Positions 16,379-18,371 of a DNA stretch of 18,371 nucleotides are shown here, in pieces. The translations under genes and the position numbers were made by a program. Each line of letters begins with the position of its first letter. Position 1 is the first letter of the stretch. Source of the stretch: Campylobacteraceae bacterium (lineage in GTDB: Bacteria; Campylobacterota; Campylobacteria; Campylobacterales; Sulfurovaceae); NCBI GenBank assembly GCA_027023145.1, contig JALVWV010000029.1:1-18371 (forward strand), read 5' to 3'. A model generated the notes under the pieces. That model was not told the DNA's origin, did not search any database, and saw only the letters and a list, made by a program, of their open reading frames with translations.

Positions 16379-17856
16379 GTGTTGTTCTGACGTGGATTGT
16401 TTTCCTTCCTATGCTGTTTGCCGGGGTGCTGGGGCTTTTTCGGGTGCGCCACACGGTGTTGCGTGCCGGAGCGATGCTCTCAGCCCTGCTCGTGCTCGTG
16501 CTCACCTTGCTGGCCGCCATGCAATTTGATCCACAGGCAGAGGGGATGCAGTTTGTCCGTCATCTGCCGTGGATCTTTCAGTATGGTATCACCTACTATC
16601 TCGGACTCGATGCCCTCTCACTGGTGATCCTGCTGGTGATCGCCCTTCTGATGCCCCTTTTGTACCTCTATATGTGGGACAATTCGACCTCAGGGTACTG
16701 GTACAACATGCTCCTCCTCCAGACTGGCGTTACCGGAGCAGTACTGGCACTGGACATGGTACTCTTCTATCTCTTCTATGAGACGATGCTGCTGCCGATT
16801 TTCATCATGATCGGACGCTACGGACACGACTGGAACCATGCCCATGCCATGAAAATCCTCCTCTTCACTGTGCTGGGATCGATGGCCATGCTTTTTGCCA
16901 TCCTCTACCTCGGGTATGCCCATTACAATTTTTACGGTAATTGGAGTTTTGCCTGGCATGATCTGGCTAAACTCCCACTCGATCCACAGACAGCCACCTG
17001 GCTGGCCGCAGGATTTCTGCTCGCGTTTGCGATCAAAATCCCTCTGCTTGGCTTCCATACCTGGATGGCATCAGCCTACGCCTCTGCTCCCACCCCGGCA
17101 CTGGTCATCCTCTCGGCAATCATGGCCAAGCTCGGAATTTACGGTTTGTGGCGTTTCGGATACGGGATTTTTGCTCACATTCTCCATCTCTACGAACCGA
17201 TCCTTCTGACACTCTCTCTGGTCGGGATGCTCTACTACGCCATCCATGCCATTACTCAGAACGACCTGCGAAAAATGTTTGCCTACTCGTCCGGATCCCA
17301 CCTCTCTCTGATCGCCCTCGGGGTCGTACTGGCCAACCTGTATACCTGGAGCGGCAGCCTCTACCTCATCGCCACCCATGCTCTGGCTTCAGCCGGGATC
17401 TTCCTGATGATCGGACTGATCCATCAGCGAACCAACACGGTGCAGATCGATGCGCTGGGAGGGATCGCTTCGGTGGCGCCACGATTTACCTTTTTCTTCA
17501 CCTTTTTTGCGCTCAGCATTGTCGGGGTTCCCGGCACCGGAGGGTTTGTCGCCGAACTACTGATCATCATCGGAGCCTTCAGTATCCATCCCTGGCTCGG
17601 AGTAGCGACGGCGACCACGATGCTCGCAGCCATGCTCTTTGTCTTCTGGATGCTCCAGCGCACCCTGTTCGGGGCGCCGGCTCCCTCAGTCACCACGTTT
17701 GCTGACCTGAGCCGACGTGAAACCGTGATGCTCGCCCCACTGGTGCTGCTGCTTCTGATCACCGGCATCGCCCCATCCCTCTTTGCCCCGATCTTTACCC
17801 CACAAATCCAGGAAATGTTGCTTCAATTTATCCATGCGGCCGGAGGTGCGTCATGA
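16375..17856 (+). CDS. nuoM: NADH-quinone oxidoreductase subunit M
   Basis: This 493-residue antiporter-like proton pump is the middle one of the three. E136 (TM5, FYETMLLPIF), K221 (TM7, FAIKIPLLGFHTW), K252 (TM8, IMAKLGIYG), H335 and E394 (TM12, GGFVAELL) match E. coli E144, K234, K265 and E407, with the same spacing from TM8 on. After TM7, the usual HTWLPDAHxxAPT reads HTWMASAYASAPTP, a divergent loop. The start ATG (16375) overlaps the nuoL stop with GGAGGTG eight bases upstream. A longer in-frame opening at 16300 lies inside nuoL. It ends with Ala-Gly-Gly-Ala-Ser and overlaps nuoN as ATGA. Confidence 0.96.
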
Positions 17857-18371
17857 TGGCCGCACTCGCCCCCTTTCTCCCTACTACGCTGGTGATCCTC
17901 GGTGCTTTTGTTCTGCTGCTCATCAGCACGGTTCGCTCAATCCATCTCAAATCGTACCTCTACATCACGGTGGCATTTCTCCTGCTGGCTTTTGCCGCTG
18001 CATTGCCAGAGTTTGGAACCCGATCCGGGGTCTATCTCCTCCCCGAAATATTTGGTCAAACCTACCTCGCCGATGATTTTGCGACCCTGTTCGACCTCAT
18101 GTTCCTCGGAGGCGGAGCACTGACCCTCCTGATCAATGCGATTTACCTGCGCAAGCGAGACTATTACAACGGTGAATTCTTCGCACTCTTTTTGTTTGCC
18201 ATTTTTGGAATGATGACACTGGCACATACCAACGATCTCGTCGCCGCCTTCATCAGTCTCGAGCTCACCTCTATCGCCATCTACGCCCTCACCGGCTACC
18301 ACAAAAACTATCGCGGCAGCAACGAAGCGATGCTCAAATATCTCGTCCTCGGCGCGTTTGCCGGGGTGATG
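17853..18371 (+). CDS. nuoN: NADH-quinone oxidoreductase subunit N, 3' end missing
   Basis: This is the first 173 residues of the third antiporter-like pump, cut by the window end. The frame from ATG 17853 is open to the last base. It carries hydrophobic helices at the N terminus, then LADDFATLFDLMFL, an ISLELTSIAIYALTGY segment with the TM5 glutamate, and SNEAMLKYLVLGAFAGV, a hallmark of NuoN. GGAGGTG lies eight bases before the ATGA overlap with nuoM. A second ATG directly follows (MM), so initiation could be at either. Confidence 0.93.
   Translation, partial: MMAALAPFLPTTLVILGAFVLLLISTVRSIHLKSYLYITVAFLLLAFAAALPEFGTRSGVYLLPEIFGQTYLADDFATLFDLMFLGGGALTLLINAIYLRKRDYYNGEFFALFLFAIFGMMTLAHTNDLVAAFISLELTSIAIYALTGYHKNYRGSNEAMLKYLVLGAFAGVM

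Overview
The window looks like a piece of a bacterial chromosome. My best guess is a chemolithotrophic Campylobacterota (Sulfuricurvum/Sulfurimonas type). The basis is the protein flavour, the AT-rich intergenic gaps between C-ending-codon genes, and -10-only promoters of the TATAATnnCGC kind. No 16S or other marker is present, so the lineage is an inference of moderate strength.

Left part (1-4071), read leftwards: a palindromic REP-like element and a short tandem repeat (14-127); the end of leuS with a probable intrinsic terminator; leuS itself (leucyl-tRNA synthetase); a structured gap of about 210 bases that may be a leuS leader; and a GlpC/GlcF-like iron-sulfur protein. Middle part (4072-6050): a divergent AT-rich promoter region with a possible Fnr/Crp-type box, a Na+/H+:dicarboxylate (or acidic amino acid) symporter reading rightwards, its terminator, and an A-tract-rich promoter region.

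Right part (6051-18371, continuing off the edge): one uninterrupted nuo operon for respiratory complex I, in the order nuoA-B-CD-E-F-G-H-I-J-K-L-M-N. All 12 gene junctions overlap, eight of them as ATGA stop/start fusions. NuoN is cut by the window end. Together the genes encode the NADH-input module (E, F, G), the quinone-reducing connecting module (B, CD, I, H) and the membrane proton-pumping arm (A, J, K, L, M, N). All Fe-S ligands I checked are present, including N7 in NuoG. Oddities are a shortened NuoG that lost the middle of its molybdopterin-oxidoreductase-like domain, a NuoH with about 85 extra residues adding two membrane helices, and a NuoJ lacking the usual TM3 tyrosine.

I see no prophage, CRISPR array, tRNA/rRNA or defence island, and no clearly new multi-gene system. 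The items most worth a second look are the leuS leader (leader ORF plus pseudoknot-like pairing), the unusual complex I subunits, and the reuse of one Shine-Dalgarno/C-terminus cassette at several nuo junctions.
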